Positions 24,671-33,317 of a DNA stretch of 64,000 nucleotides are shown in pieces (within the stretch, counting starts at the first letter, position 1; the number at the start of each line of letters is the position of its first letter). The translations under genes and the position numbers were made by a program. The stretch comes from DASXUX01 sp036504595 (GTDB lineage Bacteria > Planctomycetota > SZUA-567 > H5-PLA8): positions 62,001-126,000 of the forward strand of contig DASXUX010000069.1 in NCBI GenBank assembly GCA_036504595.1, in the 5' to 3' direction. A model generated the notes under the pieces. It did not search any database and was not told where the DNA came from. It worked only from the letters and a program-made list of their open reading frames with translations.

Positions 24671-25105
24671 CTAACTATCCGTTTGAAGAGGCGCCTCCTC
24701 TTCGGCAGCAAGCGACCTATTGAACTTAACGCCCTTACGTGAAGTGTGCTGTAGGTACTGCATAAAACCACCAACCAGACGCTTCACCGATAAACACCTC
24801 GCCCTTACCTTTTCAAATTGTTCCGTGCTGATGTATTGCTGATCGATCGCTGCATATAGATCCGACTCAACTTCTCCCGCCGAGCCTTTTGCGATTGAAA
24901 GAAACTGGATGAACTCCCGGGTCCCTCCGCGATCGAATCCTTCCGCGATGTTGGACATAGATGAGATTGCCGCATCTCTCATCTGATTACGTAGCTCGAA
25001 ATCCTTAGCAAGGGGGCCGGTTTTGGTGATTTCATAAACCGCGCGGACAAGCTCGCGAGCTTGTTTGCATGCCTCCAGGTCTTGAAAGCATGTAACTGTG
25101 GCCAC
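24671..25105 (-). CDS. Four-helix-bundle protein (S23/TIGR02436 type)
   Basis: A protein of 144 residues. FQDLEACKQARELVRAVYEI, the Arg/Asp-rich second helix (RNQMRDAAISSMSNIAEGFD, RGGTREFIQFLSIAKGS) and AGEVESDLYAAIDQQYIS match the S23-like four-helix-bundle family. This family occurs in 23S rRNA intervening sequences and as many free-standing copies, and it is structurally akin to the Avd accessory protein of diversity-generating retroelements. The start is ATG at 25105, preceded by AGGAGGGG. The gene is bounded on both sides by heptamer arrays in inverted orientation, as if the gene and arrays were one mobile cassette. No reverse transcriptase is in the window. The molecular role of the free-standing proteins is not established. 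Confidence 0.88.
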   Translation of the reverse strand: MATVTCFQDLEACKQARELVRAVYEITKTGPLAKDFELRNQMRDAAISSMSNIAEGFDRGGTREFIQFLSIAKGSAGEVESDLYAAIDQQYISTEQFEKVRARCLSVKRLVGGFMQYLQHTSRKGVKFNRSLAAEEEAPLQTDS

Positions 25106-25125
25106 AGTCCCCTCCTTCTAGAGCC

Positions 25126-25260
25126 CACAAACCAGAACCAAGAACCACAAACCACAAACCACAAACCAAGAACCATGAACCATGAACCATGAACCATGAA
25201 CCATGAACCATGAACCATGAACCATGAACCATGAACCATGAACCATGAACCAAGAACCAC
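25126..25260. repeat. Heptamer array (AACCATG), about 17 units
   Basis: Starts with AACCACA units, passes through AACCAAG, then has about eleven nearly identical AACCATG copies, and ends two bases before the stop of the next minus-strand gene. Frames through it give meaningless MVHGSWF repeats. It is the longest regular array in the window. Confidence 0.92.
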
Positions 25261-27930
25261 TCACTGCTGTTTCGGCAACGAAATCTTGATATCAAACGGC
25301 TCATATTTGATCGTATCGAACACCTGAACTTCCGTCACCACCAGAGCTCTCGCCGGCGAAATCTTGTACTTCACATACCGCGCGTTCACCGGCGCCGGCG
25401 GCGTCAGCGAGAAGTTGAATCCCTGCGCGGTCTCCTCGTCGTTCAGCATGTGGTTATACGGAATGTCGCGCTGCCGCAGCGTGAAATCAAACAGCCCACT
25501 GCTTTTGAAATCCTTGCCGTCGCTTGACGTGAGCACCTCGACTTTGTCCTTTACTTCACGCTTAAGCGCGTCCCACCACGGCCACCCGGCTGTCAGGTGA
25601 ATGCGGAACACGCCGCACGCCTTCTCCTCGCCCAGATCGACCGTGATCTCCGGATTCCCTTTGTCCCACAACAGACCGAACGCCGGCGCCGTCCCACCCG
25701 GAAACGATGACCCGACCACGCCATCCGTCAGCTTCTTTCCTTCCGGATCGCCGGTGCCCCAGTTTTTTCCGGACGGGATCGATACGGTGTAGGGCTTGCC
25801 CAGCGCCAGGTTATTCCCCAGCGTGATCCAACGCCCAACCCATTTTTCGCCGCCCACGTCTTTGCTGTCGCTGTAGCCGTACTTGGCGGGACCAGCGTCC
25901 CTTCCTGCCGGCGCGGAGGCCGGCGCTACCTCCTTGAAGTTGATCCGCAGCGACTCCATCACGGGCAGATCGTCTCCGCCGACATTGATCGTGTACGTGC
26001 TCGGGATTTTTTCGATGAGCTGACAATGGCTGCGTTCGACCTTGGTCCCGTCCGGCTGAACTTCCTTCCAGGCATAGGTCACTTCCATCGGCTTGAAGCC
26101 GGTAGCGCCGGCCTCCGTGCCGGCCGGAAGATAGTTCGCTTCGATCCGCAAGCCGTACAACCCGAATCCCATCGGGCTGGCGTCGATGCAGTTCAGCAGA
26201 TACTTCACCAGAACGCTGCGCGTGCCCTTCGGCAGTTCCACGGTCTCGTAGTGAATGACATCCCACGGCGCGGGACCATCCTTGATCGTCCACGAGGTCG
26301 TCCACGTCTTGCCGTTGTCCAGCGAATACAGCAGATCGCCGTGGCCGTGCGCGCGCGGATAGAACCGGCCGCCATAAATCAGCCGCGTCATGTCGCCCGG
26401 CGCCTCAATCTTATAGATGATGAAGGCGTCCGTTTTCGGCTTGGCCGGATACAGCACCGCGTTCCATCCCTGATTTTCTTTCTGCGTCGCGACGTTATCC
26501 TCGGCGACGCAAAGCTCCTTATATTTGTCGCCCTGCAAGTCCGGCCAGAAGACGATCGTCTCCGTCTGTTCGCCCGCGCCGACATAGATCGTGTTCTTGC
26601 CCAGGCTCAACTTCGGCTGCGTCTTCGAATTCACCTGCGTGTACGTTTCGAACTGGATGTCCTTCAGCACCGCGTCCGCCGGAGCGTTCTTCGCCAGCAG
26701 TTCCGCCTTCACCAGAATCTCGTACGACCCGTTCACGTCTGCAACCAGATCAACCTTGGCGGTCAGTTCGCCGCTCCGGTCCCCCTCTCCCCCGCGCGGG
26801 GTAGCGCCGGCCTCCGTGCCGGCCGTTAGGGGTGAGGGCGCGCTCCAGATTTCCTTCCAGTGCAGCCCGTTGCTGGTGCTCACGAAGAGCTTCGCCGTAT
26901 CGTCCGCGCTCTTTCGAGCGAAATGCGCCTGAACGTTCAATCCCGTCGCGACGTTCGCCGACTGAATCTTGAACACCGCTTGAGCCGCCTCGCCGGCTTT
27001 CTCCGGCTGAAGTCCGCCCGGTTGAGCCGCCGCGAGGTTTGCGAAACTGTGCAGCGCTTTCTTGAAATCGCCCAGCGGCGGCGTGTACTTCCACACCCCG
27101 TTGCCCCGAATGCGATAACGCGTATTGACCGACTCCGGATCCTTCCCGTTATTGGGCGTCCAGTACTTCGGCTCGTCCCCCAGTTTGTGGTAGTAACGCG
27201 TATAGACTTCGCCGTCCTTTAGATTCAGCACGTAGCGGTGCCCGAAATCCCAGTTGAAGTAGTAGCTGCGATACTTCAGGCCCTTCGGATTGAAGCAGCC
27301 GTACTCTTCCGTGAGCGATCGCGCCGTGTCCGCGCCCATCAAGAAACCGTTCGGCCCGGTGGACGTGAGACAGTGATACCGCGCGATATGCCCCGGCTCG
27401 CTTTTTCCGCCTGATGCCGCGCAAGCGCCGGTCGCGCCGATCTCCGCGACGCCGGCCAGCGTCACGCCATCGCAGAGTGTGTACAACGCCGACAGACTGT
27501 TGTCGTACATGTGGAACTTGCCGTCGTACTCCACTTCGCAGACCGTGTGATTGCAGATGTCCCAGAACTTTGGCTTGAGCCCCATGTTGTGCCAGATGCC
27601 GCAGTTGACGCCCGAGATCGTGCTACACATCGTGTAGCCGTAATCGTTGAACTGCCGGATCGGATCGGTCAGTTCCGTGCCGTGCAAGATCATCGGCTGC
27701 GTCTGCCGCCGCGCGATGTGGTTCCAGTAGAACATCGCCCAGCACTTTTCTTTGTCCGTCGGCCACGCCGCCGTGATGCTGTGGATCATGCTCTTCAAGT
27801 CCGAATAATCCGGACTCGCATCGGTGACAACCTTCAGGTTGCACACTTCCGCGTGTGCGACCGCTGGCTTGCCCAGCAGTGCCGCCGCAACCCATACGAA
27901 AACGACCGCCAACTTTCGCCAATGCGCCAC
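25261..27930 (-). CDS. Secreted transglutaminase-like protein with C-terminal discoidin-like domain
   Basis: A GTG at 27930 with GGGAGGT 6 bases upstream gives 889 residues with a signal peptide (WRKLAVVFVWVAAALLGKPA). A transglutaminase/protease-like core follows: Cys in YTMCSTISGVNCGIWHNMGL, His in CNHTVCEVEY, Asp in FHMYDNS. The middle contains several beta-rich modules, and a F5/8-type-C-like domain lies near the C-terminus (KPYTVSIPSGKNWGTGDPEG, PEITVDLGEEKACGVFRIHL). Three copies of a 23-base GCCGGC palindromic element lie inside the reading frame, adding peptides such as AGTEAGATG and ASAPAGRDAGPA; one of them is nested in a second repeat. It probably acts on the cell surface or polysaccharide; the substrate is unknown. 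Confidence 0.8.
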   Translation of the reverse strand: MAHWRKLAVVFVWVAAALLGKPAVAHAEVCNLKVVTDASPDYSDLKSMIHSITAAWPTDKEKCWAMFYWNHIARRQTQPMILHGTELTDPIRQFNDYGYTMCSTISGVNCGIWHNMGLKPKFWDICNHTVCEVEYDGKFHMYDNSLSALYTLCDGVTLAGVAEIGATGACAASGGKSEPGHIARYHCLTSTGPNGFLMGADTARSLTEEYGCFNPKGLKYRSYYFNWDFGHRYVLNLKDGEVYTRYYHKLGDEPKYWTPNNGKDPESVNTRYRIRGNGVWKYTPPLGDFKKALHSFANLAAAQPGGLQPEKAGEAAQAVFKIQSANVATGLNVQAHFARKSADDTAKLFVSTSNGLHWKEIWSAPSPLTAGTEAGATPRGGEGDRSGELTAKVDLVADVNGSYEILVKAELLAKNAPADAVLKDIQFETYTQVNSKTQPKLSLGKNTIYVGAGEQTETIVFWPDLQGDKYKELCVAEDNVATQKENQGWNAVLYPAKPKTDAFIIYKIEAPGDMTRLIYGGRFYPRAHGHGDLLYSLDNGKTWTTSWTIKDGPAPWDVIHYETVELPKGTRSVLVKYLLNCIDASPMGFGLYGLRIEANYLPAGTEAGATGFKPMEVTYAWKEVQPDGTKVERSHCQLIEKIPSTYTINVGGDDLPVMESLRINFKEVAPASAPAGRDAGPAKYGYSDSKDVGGEKWVGRWITLGNNLALGKPYTVSIPSGKNWGTGDPEGKKLTDGVVGSSFPGGTAPAFGLLWDKGNPEITVDLGEEKACGVFRIHLTAGWPWWDALKREVKDKVEVLTSSDGKDFKSSGLFDFTLRQRDIPYNHMLNDEETAQGFNFSLTPPAPVNARYVKYKISPARALVVTEVQVFDTIKYEPFDIKISLPKQQ
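25907..25929. repeat. Palindromic element copy 1 (inside CDS)
   Basis: 23 bases, GCCGGCGCGGAGGCCGGCG followed by CTAC. It is the reverse complement of the copies at 26102 and 26801 apart from one base. The gene's frame is preserved and reads GRDAGPA-like residues. Confidence 0.8.
26102..26124. repeat. Palindromic element copy 2 (inside CDS)
   Basis: GTAGCGCCGGCCTCCGTGCC followed by GGC; identical to the copy at 26801. On the minus strand it encodes PAGTEAGATG in the secreted protein. Confidence 0.85.
26780..26838. repeat. Nested repeats inside CDS: CCCTCTCCC element split by a GCCGGC element
   Basis: A CCCCCTCTCCCCCGCGCGGGG left part and a TTAGGGGTGAGGG right part match the repeat family seen whole at 10.86 kb. 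Between them sits the 23-base element (26801-26823). All of it is translated (SPLTAGTEAGATPRGGEGD) without breaking the frame. Confidence 0.75.
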
Positions 27931-27948
27931 GGTGTGACCTCCCATCAA

Positions 27949-28431
27949 TCCAAGCTGATAGCCTTTGCTTCTTGTAAGACTACCCCGTGACAGGTTTCCC
28001 CGCGTAAAGAGTCGGTCGCCTTCTTGTGACTCAGGGGTTGCAAGTTGTGATCAGACCCCCGCCATGTAGGACATTTTGCTAAATTGTCCCGTCGTTCTGT
28101 CCACCGGCATCAGAACCGCGACCGTAAGGGAGCGGCAGAGTGACCAACTTCGTCCTGTCCAGAAGTGCACATCGTAGTCCCTCCGCCTCACCGTTCCCTC
28201 AAGCCTCAGGTCTCAAGCCTCAAGCCTCCACCAATTCTGTCCAAACCTGCACGTGTGCACCTTGAACCCTGAACTCCGACCCCTGAACCCTGCCCTTACC
28301 CCCCTAAAATGTTCCACGTGGAACATACCGAAGACCGACCCTCAGCACCTCATATCTTGCTCAAAAATACTAGCACAAACATGCTATGTCATCAGCCTCG
28401 GACATTCACCCCAAAAACGCACACACGGAAA
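27949..28431. other. Gene-free gap rich in repeats
   Basis: About 500 bases without a gene. Contents in order: a copy of the CCGCGACCGTAAGGGAGCGG repeat (28110-28135); CTCAAGC heptamers (about 28199-28230); CCCTGAA heptamers (about 28262-28292); the parS-like palindrome (28309-28326); and an AT-richer stretch leading to the promoter at 28432. Confidence 0.7.
28309..28326. promoter_or_regulatory. parS-like centromere palindrome
   Basis: ATGTTCCACGTGGAACAT is a perfect 18-base palindrome. Its core GTTCCACGTGGAAC matches the chromosomal parS consensus bound by ParB (B. subtilis TGTTTCACGTGAAACA; pseudomonads use GTTCCACGTGGAAC-type sites). A parA gene lies 6 kb away in the same window. No parB is seen, so the assignment rests on the sequence and proximity. 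Confidence 0.75.
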
Positions 28432-28460
28432 TTGCCAACGCTATGCTGAAAGGGTATAAT
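28432..28460 (+). promoter_or_regulatory. Sigma-70-type promoter of the giant surface protein
   Basis: TTGCCA (28432-28437), a 17-base spacer, then a perfect TATAAT (28455-28460). Transcription would begin near 28467, about 43 bases before the ATG at 28510. This argues against the earlier ATG that overlaps the -10 box. Confidence 0.7.
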
Positions 28461-28509
28461 GCAGCGAAACATCCATGCCCTATGCTGCCTTAATAAAGGA
28501 GAGATTACC

Positions 28510-31500
28510 ATGCGTTCATGCCTCCGTGCGATGGCGTGCTTTGCCGCAATCTGCCTGCTCTCGAGCGCCTCGGCCGCGACGCCTCTGGAATTCTCCGCCC
28601 CGCGCGGCGGCGAAGTCTATTTTCCCGGCCAGCTTCAGCAGATCAAGATGGGCCTGCGCTGGAAGGCCTCGAGCACGCGTGTGGAAATCAGCCGCGACGG
28701 TGGCCAGACGTTCTCCGACCTCGGCTCGCTGAGCAAGACCAGCAACTTCACGCTGGCCTGGACAGTGACCGGTCCCGCGTCCACCAACTGCATCCTCAAA
28801 GCAACCGGAACGTTTGGCTCCAAGCAAGTCGCCATCCTTTCCGGCGTCTTCAGCATCGGCTCGACAGAAACCGCCACCGGCACGCTGCCCGTCGCATCCG
28901 TTGGAGCCGCTGCGATGGCGCCCAATTCGGTGACCACCGACGCGCTAGCCGACAACAGCGTCAAAACCGCCGAACTGGCCGACGGCAGCGTGACCACTCC
29001 CAAGCTGGCCGACGGAGCGGTCACGACGCCGAAGCTCAGCGACAAAGCCGTCACTTCACCGAAGATCAGCAGCGGCGCGGCATCCAGCCACTTCGTCCTG
29101 ACTTCCGATGGCGCTGGCGGAGCAGACTGGCAAGCCGTGGAGTCGCCCGCAACAGTTCCGAACTTCAGCGGGAACCTGGCGGGCGACGTAACCGGTCCGC
29201 AAAACGCGACGCTCATCAGTGCCGGCGCAGTCGTGGCGGGGAAAATCGGCGTCGGAGCGGTGACGACGGCGAAACTGGCCGACGCGACCGTGACGACCGC
29301 AAAGATCGCGTCCGCCGCAGTGACCGATGCCAAAATCGTTGACGTTGCCGGCGCCAAGGTGACCGGCGCCGTCGCCAACGCAACAAACTCCGTCAACTTC
29401 AGCGGCACTTTGGCGGGCGACGTAACTGGAACGCAAGGCGCGACGGCAATAGCCAACAATGCGGTTGTCACAACGAAGATCGCGGACGGGGCGGTGACGG
29501 ACGCGAAGATAGCGGGGGTTGCCGCCGGGAAAGTATCGGGCGTCGTGGCGAATGCAACCAGCGCCGTGAACTTCAGCGGAAACCTTTCCGGCGACGTGAC
29601 GGGACCACAGGGCGCGACCGCCATCAGCGCCGGAGCGGTCGTCACCGCCAAAATCGCCGATGGCGCAGTCATCACAGCTAAGATAGCGGACTCCGCCATC
29701 ACCACCGCGAAGCTCGCCGACTCATCCGTCACCGACGCAAAGATCGCCGGCATCTCCGGCGCGAAAGTTTCAGGCGCAGTGCCCAGCGCAACAACCGCCG
29801 TCAACTTCAGCGGAAATCTGGCAGGCGATGTCACGGGAACCCAGGGCGCGACCGTGATCGCGGATAATGCGGTTGTCACAGCAAAGATCGCCTCCGGCGC
29901 GGTGACCGACGCCAAGATCGCCAGCATCTCTGGCGCAAAAGTTTCAGGCGCAGTGCCCAACGCGACGACCGCCGTCAATTTCAGCGGCAATCTGGCCGGC
30001 GATGTAACGGGAGCACAGGGCGCGACGGTGATTGCGGACAATGCCGTGACGACAGCGAAGATCGCAGACGCCGCGGTGACGGACGCGAAGATCGCGGGTG
30101 TTTCGGGGACGAAAGTTTCTGGTGCTGTGGGGAACGCGACGACATCTGTGAATTTCAGCGGGAGCCTTGCCGGCGATGTGACGGGAACGCAAGGCGCAAC
30201 GGCGATTGCTGACAATGTTATCACGACGACGAAGGTTGCGGACACGGCCATCACAGCCTCGAAACTGAACAGCGGCGCCGCTCCCAACACCCGAGTGCTC
30301 ACCGCAGACGGCTTGGGCGGAGCAAGCTGGCAGCCGGTCGAGCAGTCGTCGATCGCAGATGGGTCGATCACGACCGCGAAGCTTGCGGACGGGGCGGTGA
30401 CGGATGCGAAGATCAATGACGTGTCGGGCACGAAAGTTACGGGCACGGTGTCAGATGCGACGACCGCTGTAAATTTCAGTGCCAACCTGGCCGGCGATGT
30501 GACGGGGACGCAGGGGGCGACTGCGATTGCGGATGGCGCGGTGACGACAAACAAGATCGCGGATGCGGCCGTCACGGCTGCGAAGCTGGCAAGCAACTCC
30601 GTGTGGTTGGCGGGCGGCAACGCGGGCACTATGCCCGGCCCAAACTACATCGGCACGAGCGATGCTACGGCGCTGGAATTCAAGGTCGGCGGTATGCGCG
30701 CTTTGAGGATTGATCCGGCGGCCGATCTGGCTAATAATGCGCCGGGCATGGTGGCGGGCTTTCAGGGCAACAGCGTTACAGGCGGCGTGAACGGCGCGAC
30801 CATTTCCGGCGGCGGGAAGGCTACGGCCGTCAACTTTGTTACGGATGACTATGGCACTGTGGCCGGCGGCGCCCGCAATCGGGCTGGCGACAATGCTGGC
30901 TCAACCGCTGACCACCCATACGCGACGGTGAGCGGGGGCTACGGCAACACCGCCGGCGGCGGCTGGTCCAACGTGGCCGGGGGTATCAACAACAACGCCA
31001 GCGGTAACTGGTCCGCCGTGGGCGGGGGTAACCTCAATACCGCCAGCAACGACTACTCCGTTGTTGCCGGAGGCGACCTCAACGCCGCCAGCGGCGGGTA
31101 CGCCGCCGTCTGCGGGGGTGAGGCGAACAGCGTTAGCGGCTGGTATTCCGCCGTCGGCGGAGGCTACCAGAACACTATCGCAGGCAACTTCAGCTTTGCG
31201 GCTGGGCACCGAGCGAGGATTAACCATTCCGGCGTCTTCCTTTTCGCCGACTACACGAGTGCGGATTTCACGTCCGTAGCGGCAAACGAATTTGCTACCC
31301 GGGCAACTGGCGGGATGCGGTTCGTGACGGCGGTGAACGGCATGGGAGTACCAACCAAAACGTTTACCATCTCTGCTACCGGCAATGCGACGGTGCAGGG
31401 GACAGTCACGGCGAGCGGTTTCTCAGGCCCGCTGACGGGCAACGTTACAGGGAACGTGTCCGGGACCGCAGGCAACGTGACGGGAACCGTCGCGGTGGCC

Positions 31501-32502
31501 AACGGTGGGACGGGGCTGAGCGCGGCGGGCGCTCAGGGAAATGTCCTGCGCAGTGACGGCACCAATTGGACCAGTTCGGCAATCCAGGCCTCGGACCTGC
31601 CGTCGGGGACGCTGACGGCTAATCCTCTCCAGATCGCGCTCCTGCGCTGGTATCCGGCCAACCAGACGGGGCTGTCATTCTCCGTTGGCACTCAGCCCCA
31701 AGGCGTTGCGTTTGATGGCGCGAACGTATGGGTGGCAAACTATGGTTCCGGCAACGTCACTAAGTTAAGAACCAGCGATGGCAGCCTCGTCGGAACATAT
31801 GCCGTCGGAACCAAGCCATTCAGGCTGGCCTTCGATGGCGCTAATATCTGGGTCACAAACAGCGGCTCCGCCAGTGTTACCAAGCTAAAGGCCAGCGATG
31901 GCAGCATTGTTGGGACCTACTCCGTAGGCAACGCGCCCTTCGGTGTTGCCTTCGACGGCACCAACGTTTGGGTGACAAACTGGGGCTCCAATAGCGTGAC
32001 AAAGTTAAAGGCGAGCGATGGCAGCGTCATGGGGGCCTATCCGGTAAGCTCAGGACCCGCTGGGGTGGCCTTCGACGGCGCCAACATCTGGGTGACGAAT
32101 ATCCAGTCCAATAACGTGGCCAAATTGAAGGCGAGCGATGGCAGCCTAGTGGCGACATACGCCGTTGGCAGCGAACCTTATTCCGTCGCCTTCGACGGCA
32201 CCAACATCTGGGTGGCAAACTCCGGCTCTAACAACGTTACGAAGCTAAAGGCAAGCGATGGCAGCGTGATTGGCACATACGCCGTTGGCAATACTCCATG
32301 TGACGTCGCCTTCGACGGCACGAGTATCTGGGTGCCTAATCTGAACTCAACTAACGCTGTTAACATAAAAAAGCTGAGGGCCAGCGACGGCAGCCTCCTC
32401 GGAAGCTATGGGACGTTCAACGCGAGCCCTTTTGGCGTCGGCTTCGACGGGGCGAACGTATGGATCACAAATTATGGCAGCAACTCGGTTACCAAGCTGT
32501 AG
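28510..32502 (+). CDS. Giant secreted tail-fibre/adhesin-like protein with beta-propeller end
   Basis: A protein of 1330 residues. AAAGGAG precedes the ATG at 28510; a signal peptide follows (MRSCLRAMACFAAICLLSSA). After an Ig-like start (LEFSAPRGGEVYFPGQL), residues about 120-700 are repeats of VNFSGNLAGDVTGTQGATAI and TTAKIADGAVTDAKIAG, which are beta-helical and fibre-like. YadA-head-like GG(X)NN repeats come next (TVSGGYGNTAGGGWSNVAGG, SAVGGGNLNTAS, about 810-900), then GNVTGTVAVANGGTGL and a seven- to eight-blade YVTN/SMP-30-like propeller (GVAFDGANVWVANYGSGNVT, KLKASDGSVMGAY). The stop TAG at 32500 is followed, in the same frame, by an S74 chaperone domain. It is likely a trimeric surface fibre. 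The repeats are prone to recombination. Confidence 0.82.
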   Translation: MRSCLRAMACFAAICLLSSASAATPLEFSAPRGGEVYFPGQLQQIKMGLRWKASSTRVEISRDGGQTFSDLGSLSKTSNFTLAWTVTGPASTNCILKATGTFGSKQVAILSGVFSIGSTETATGTLPVASVGAAAMAPNSVTTDALADNSVKTAELADGSVTTPKLADGAVTTPKLSDKAVTSPKISSGAASSHFVLTSDGAGGADWQAVESPATVPNFSGNLAGDVTGPQNATLISAGAVVAGKIGVGAVTTAKLADATVTTAKIASAAVTDAKIVDVAGAKVTGAVANATNSVNFSGTLAGDVTGTQGATAIANNAVVTTKIADGAVTDAKIAGVAAGKVSGVVANATSAVNFSGNLSGDVTGPQGATAISAGAVVTAKIADGAVITAKIADSAITTAKLADSSVTDAKIAGISGAKVSGAVPSATTAVNFSGNLAGDVTGTQGATVIADNAVVTAKIASGAVTDAKIASISGAKVSGAVPNATTAVNFSGNLAGDVTGAQGATVIADNAVTTAKIADAAVTDAKIAGVSGTKVSGAVGNATTSVNFSGSLAGDVTGTQGATAIADNVITTTKVADTAITASKLNSGAAPNTRVLTADGLGGASWQPVEQSSIADGSITTAKLADGAVTDAKINDVSGTKVTGTVSDATTAVNFSANLAGDVTGTQGATAIADGAVTTNKIADAAVTAAKLASNSVWLAGGNAGTMPGPNYIGTSDATALEFKVGGMRALRIDPAADLANNAPGMVAGFQGNSVTGGVNGATISGGGKATAVNFVTDDYGTVAGGARNRAGDNAGSTADHPYATVSGGYGNTAGGGWSNVAGGINNNASGNWSAVGGGNLNTASNDYSVVAGGDLNAASGGYAAVCGGEANSVSGWYSAVGGGYQNTIAGNFSFAAGHRARINHSGVFLFADYTSADFTSVAANEFATRATGGMRFVTAVNGMGVPTKTFTISATGNATVQGTVTASGFSGPLTGNVTGNVSGTAGNVTGTVAVANGGTGLSAAGAQGNVLRSDGTNWTSSAIQASDLPSGTLTANPLQIALLRWYPANQTGLSFSVGTQPQGVAFDGANVWVANYGSGNVTKLRTSDGSLVGTYAVGTKPFRLAFDGANIWVTNSGSASVTKLKASDGSIVGTYSVGNAPFGVAFDGTNVWVTNWGSNSVTKLKASDGSVMGAYPVSSGPAGVAFDGANIWVTNIQSNNVAKLKASDGSLVATYAVGSEPYSVAFDGTNIWVANSGSNNVTKLKASDGSVIGTYAVGNTPCDVAFDGTSIWVPNLNSTNAVNIKKLRASDGSLLGSYGTFNASPFGVGFDGANVWITNYGSNSVTKL

Positions 32503-32529
32503 AGGAGTAAATTCTGCGCGACGCGACCT

Positions 32530-32874
32530 TTGGCGCGCGCCTTCTGCGACCGAAACGCGAAGAGGAATTTCGCGCCGGTTTCAGGCGCGGAGATTCTGGC
32601 CAAGATCGCCGCGCTGGATGTTTCCCGCTGGAACTACAAGTGGGAAGACGATAAGTCCGTCCCGCACATCGGGCCGGTCGCGCAGGATTTCAAAGGCGCG
32701 TTCTACCCCGGCCGCGACGATAAGAGCATCACCACCCTCGAATTCGACGGCGTCGAACTGGCCGCCATCAAGGCGCTCGTCACCGAAAACGACCAGCTCA
32801 AAAAGAAGAACGCCGCCCTCGAAGAAAAGTTCGCGCAGATCGAGTCACGGCTGAGCGCCCTGGAGCGGAAGTGA
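32530..32874 (+). pseudogene. Detached S74 intramolecular chaperone domain
   Basis: 114 residues from a TTG. DRNAKRNFAPVSGAEILAKI, VSRWNYKWEDDKSVPHIGPV and AQDFKGAF are the typical start of the peptidase S74/endosialidase chaperone that trims tail-fibre trimers. ELAAIKALVTENDQLKKKNA with a heptad coiled coil is the usual end. It is in the same frame as the giant protein upstream and is parted from it by one TAG and nine sense codons. It may be a decayed C-terminus, a readthrough product or a separately translated chaperone. The catalytic Ser-Lys dyad cannot be confirmed: the start of the domain reads DRNAKRN, where SDRNLKENF is usual. Confidence 0.65.
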
Positions 32875-32956
32875 GGAGATCGCTAGAGGGGAACGGGGAT
32901 GCGCACGAAACTTTTCAACACAATCTCAAAGTAATTGTGCCCGTTCAGTCTGCACG

Positions 32957-33207
32957 AGCTTTTGCGCTGAAAGCGCCGTACAAGTCAGCCCAGCTCTTGC
33001 GCTGAAAGCGCCGTACAAGTCAGCCCATGGCAAGAGACGCGCAGCGGCTCGCCGCCCTGGGTCGCGGCGCGTTTGGGATTTCGGCGCCCTGAAAGGGCAC
33101 GACAAAATGCCCCCGTGTCCGGCCCTTTCAGGGCGGCGAGATGCGGGAGGCGACGCAACACAGGGCGGCGCTCGCGTTGCTCGCTTGCCCTGGGCTGACT
33201 TGTACGG
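32957..33207. repeat. MITE-like element with direct and inverted terminal repeats
   Basis: A 35-base unit containing TTGCGCTGAAAGCGCCGTAC is present twice in tandem (about 32957-33027). Its end GCCGTACAAGTCAGCCCA recurs inverted as TGGGCTGACTTGTACGGC near 33191-33207. Between them are GGCGCCCTGAAAGGGC and GGCCCTTTCAGGGCGGCG palindromes. There is no coding capacity. Confidence 0.75.
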
Positions 33208-33218
33208 CCCCTGCGAGG

Positions 33219-33317
33219 TTGTGAATAAATTGAATTCGCTTCTGTAAGTCCTTTGGCGAATCTTGGAAGTCCTTTGCCATCGGTCCTGACAGATGCCATT
33301 TTTCAATTTATTCACAA
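33219..33317. repeat. 16-bp inverted repeats 67 bases apart
   Basis: TTGTGAATAAATTGAA (33219-33234) and its exact complement TTCAATTTATTCACAA (33302-33317). The AT-rich arms stand out from the GC-rich surroundings. Together with the preceding element they make up most of the 540-base gene-free gap 32875-33416; TGACCAA heptamers follow at 33396-33418. Confidence 0.75.

Noticed and set aside
25126..25260. CRISPR array
   Set aside because: The units are 7 bases and contiguous; there are no spacers and no cas genes.
24979..25304. Minus-strand ORFs encoding MVHGSWF repeats
   Set aside because: They are translations of the AACCATG heptamer array.
28635..30629. 664-residue minus-strand ORF
   Set aside because: It is the antisense reading of the repeats in the giant surface protein; its repetitiveness mirrors the sense repeats.
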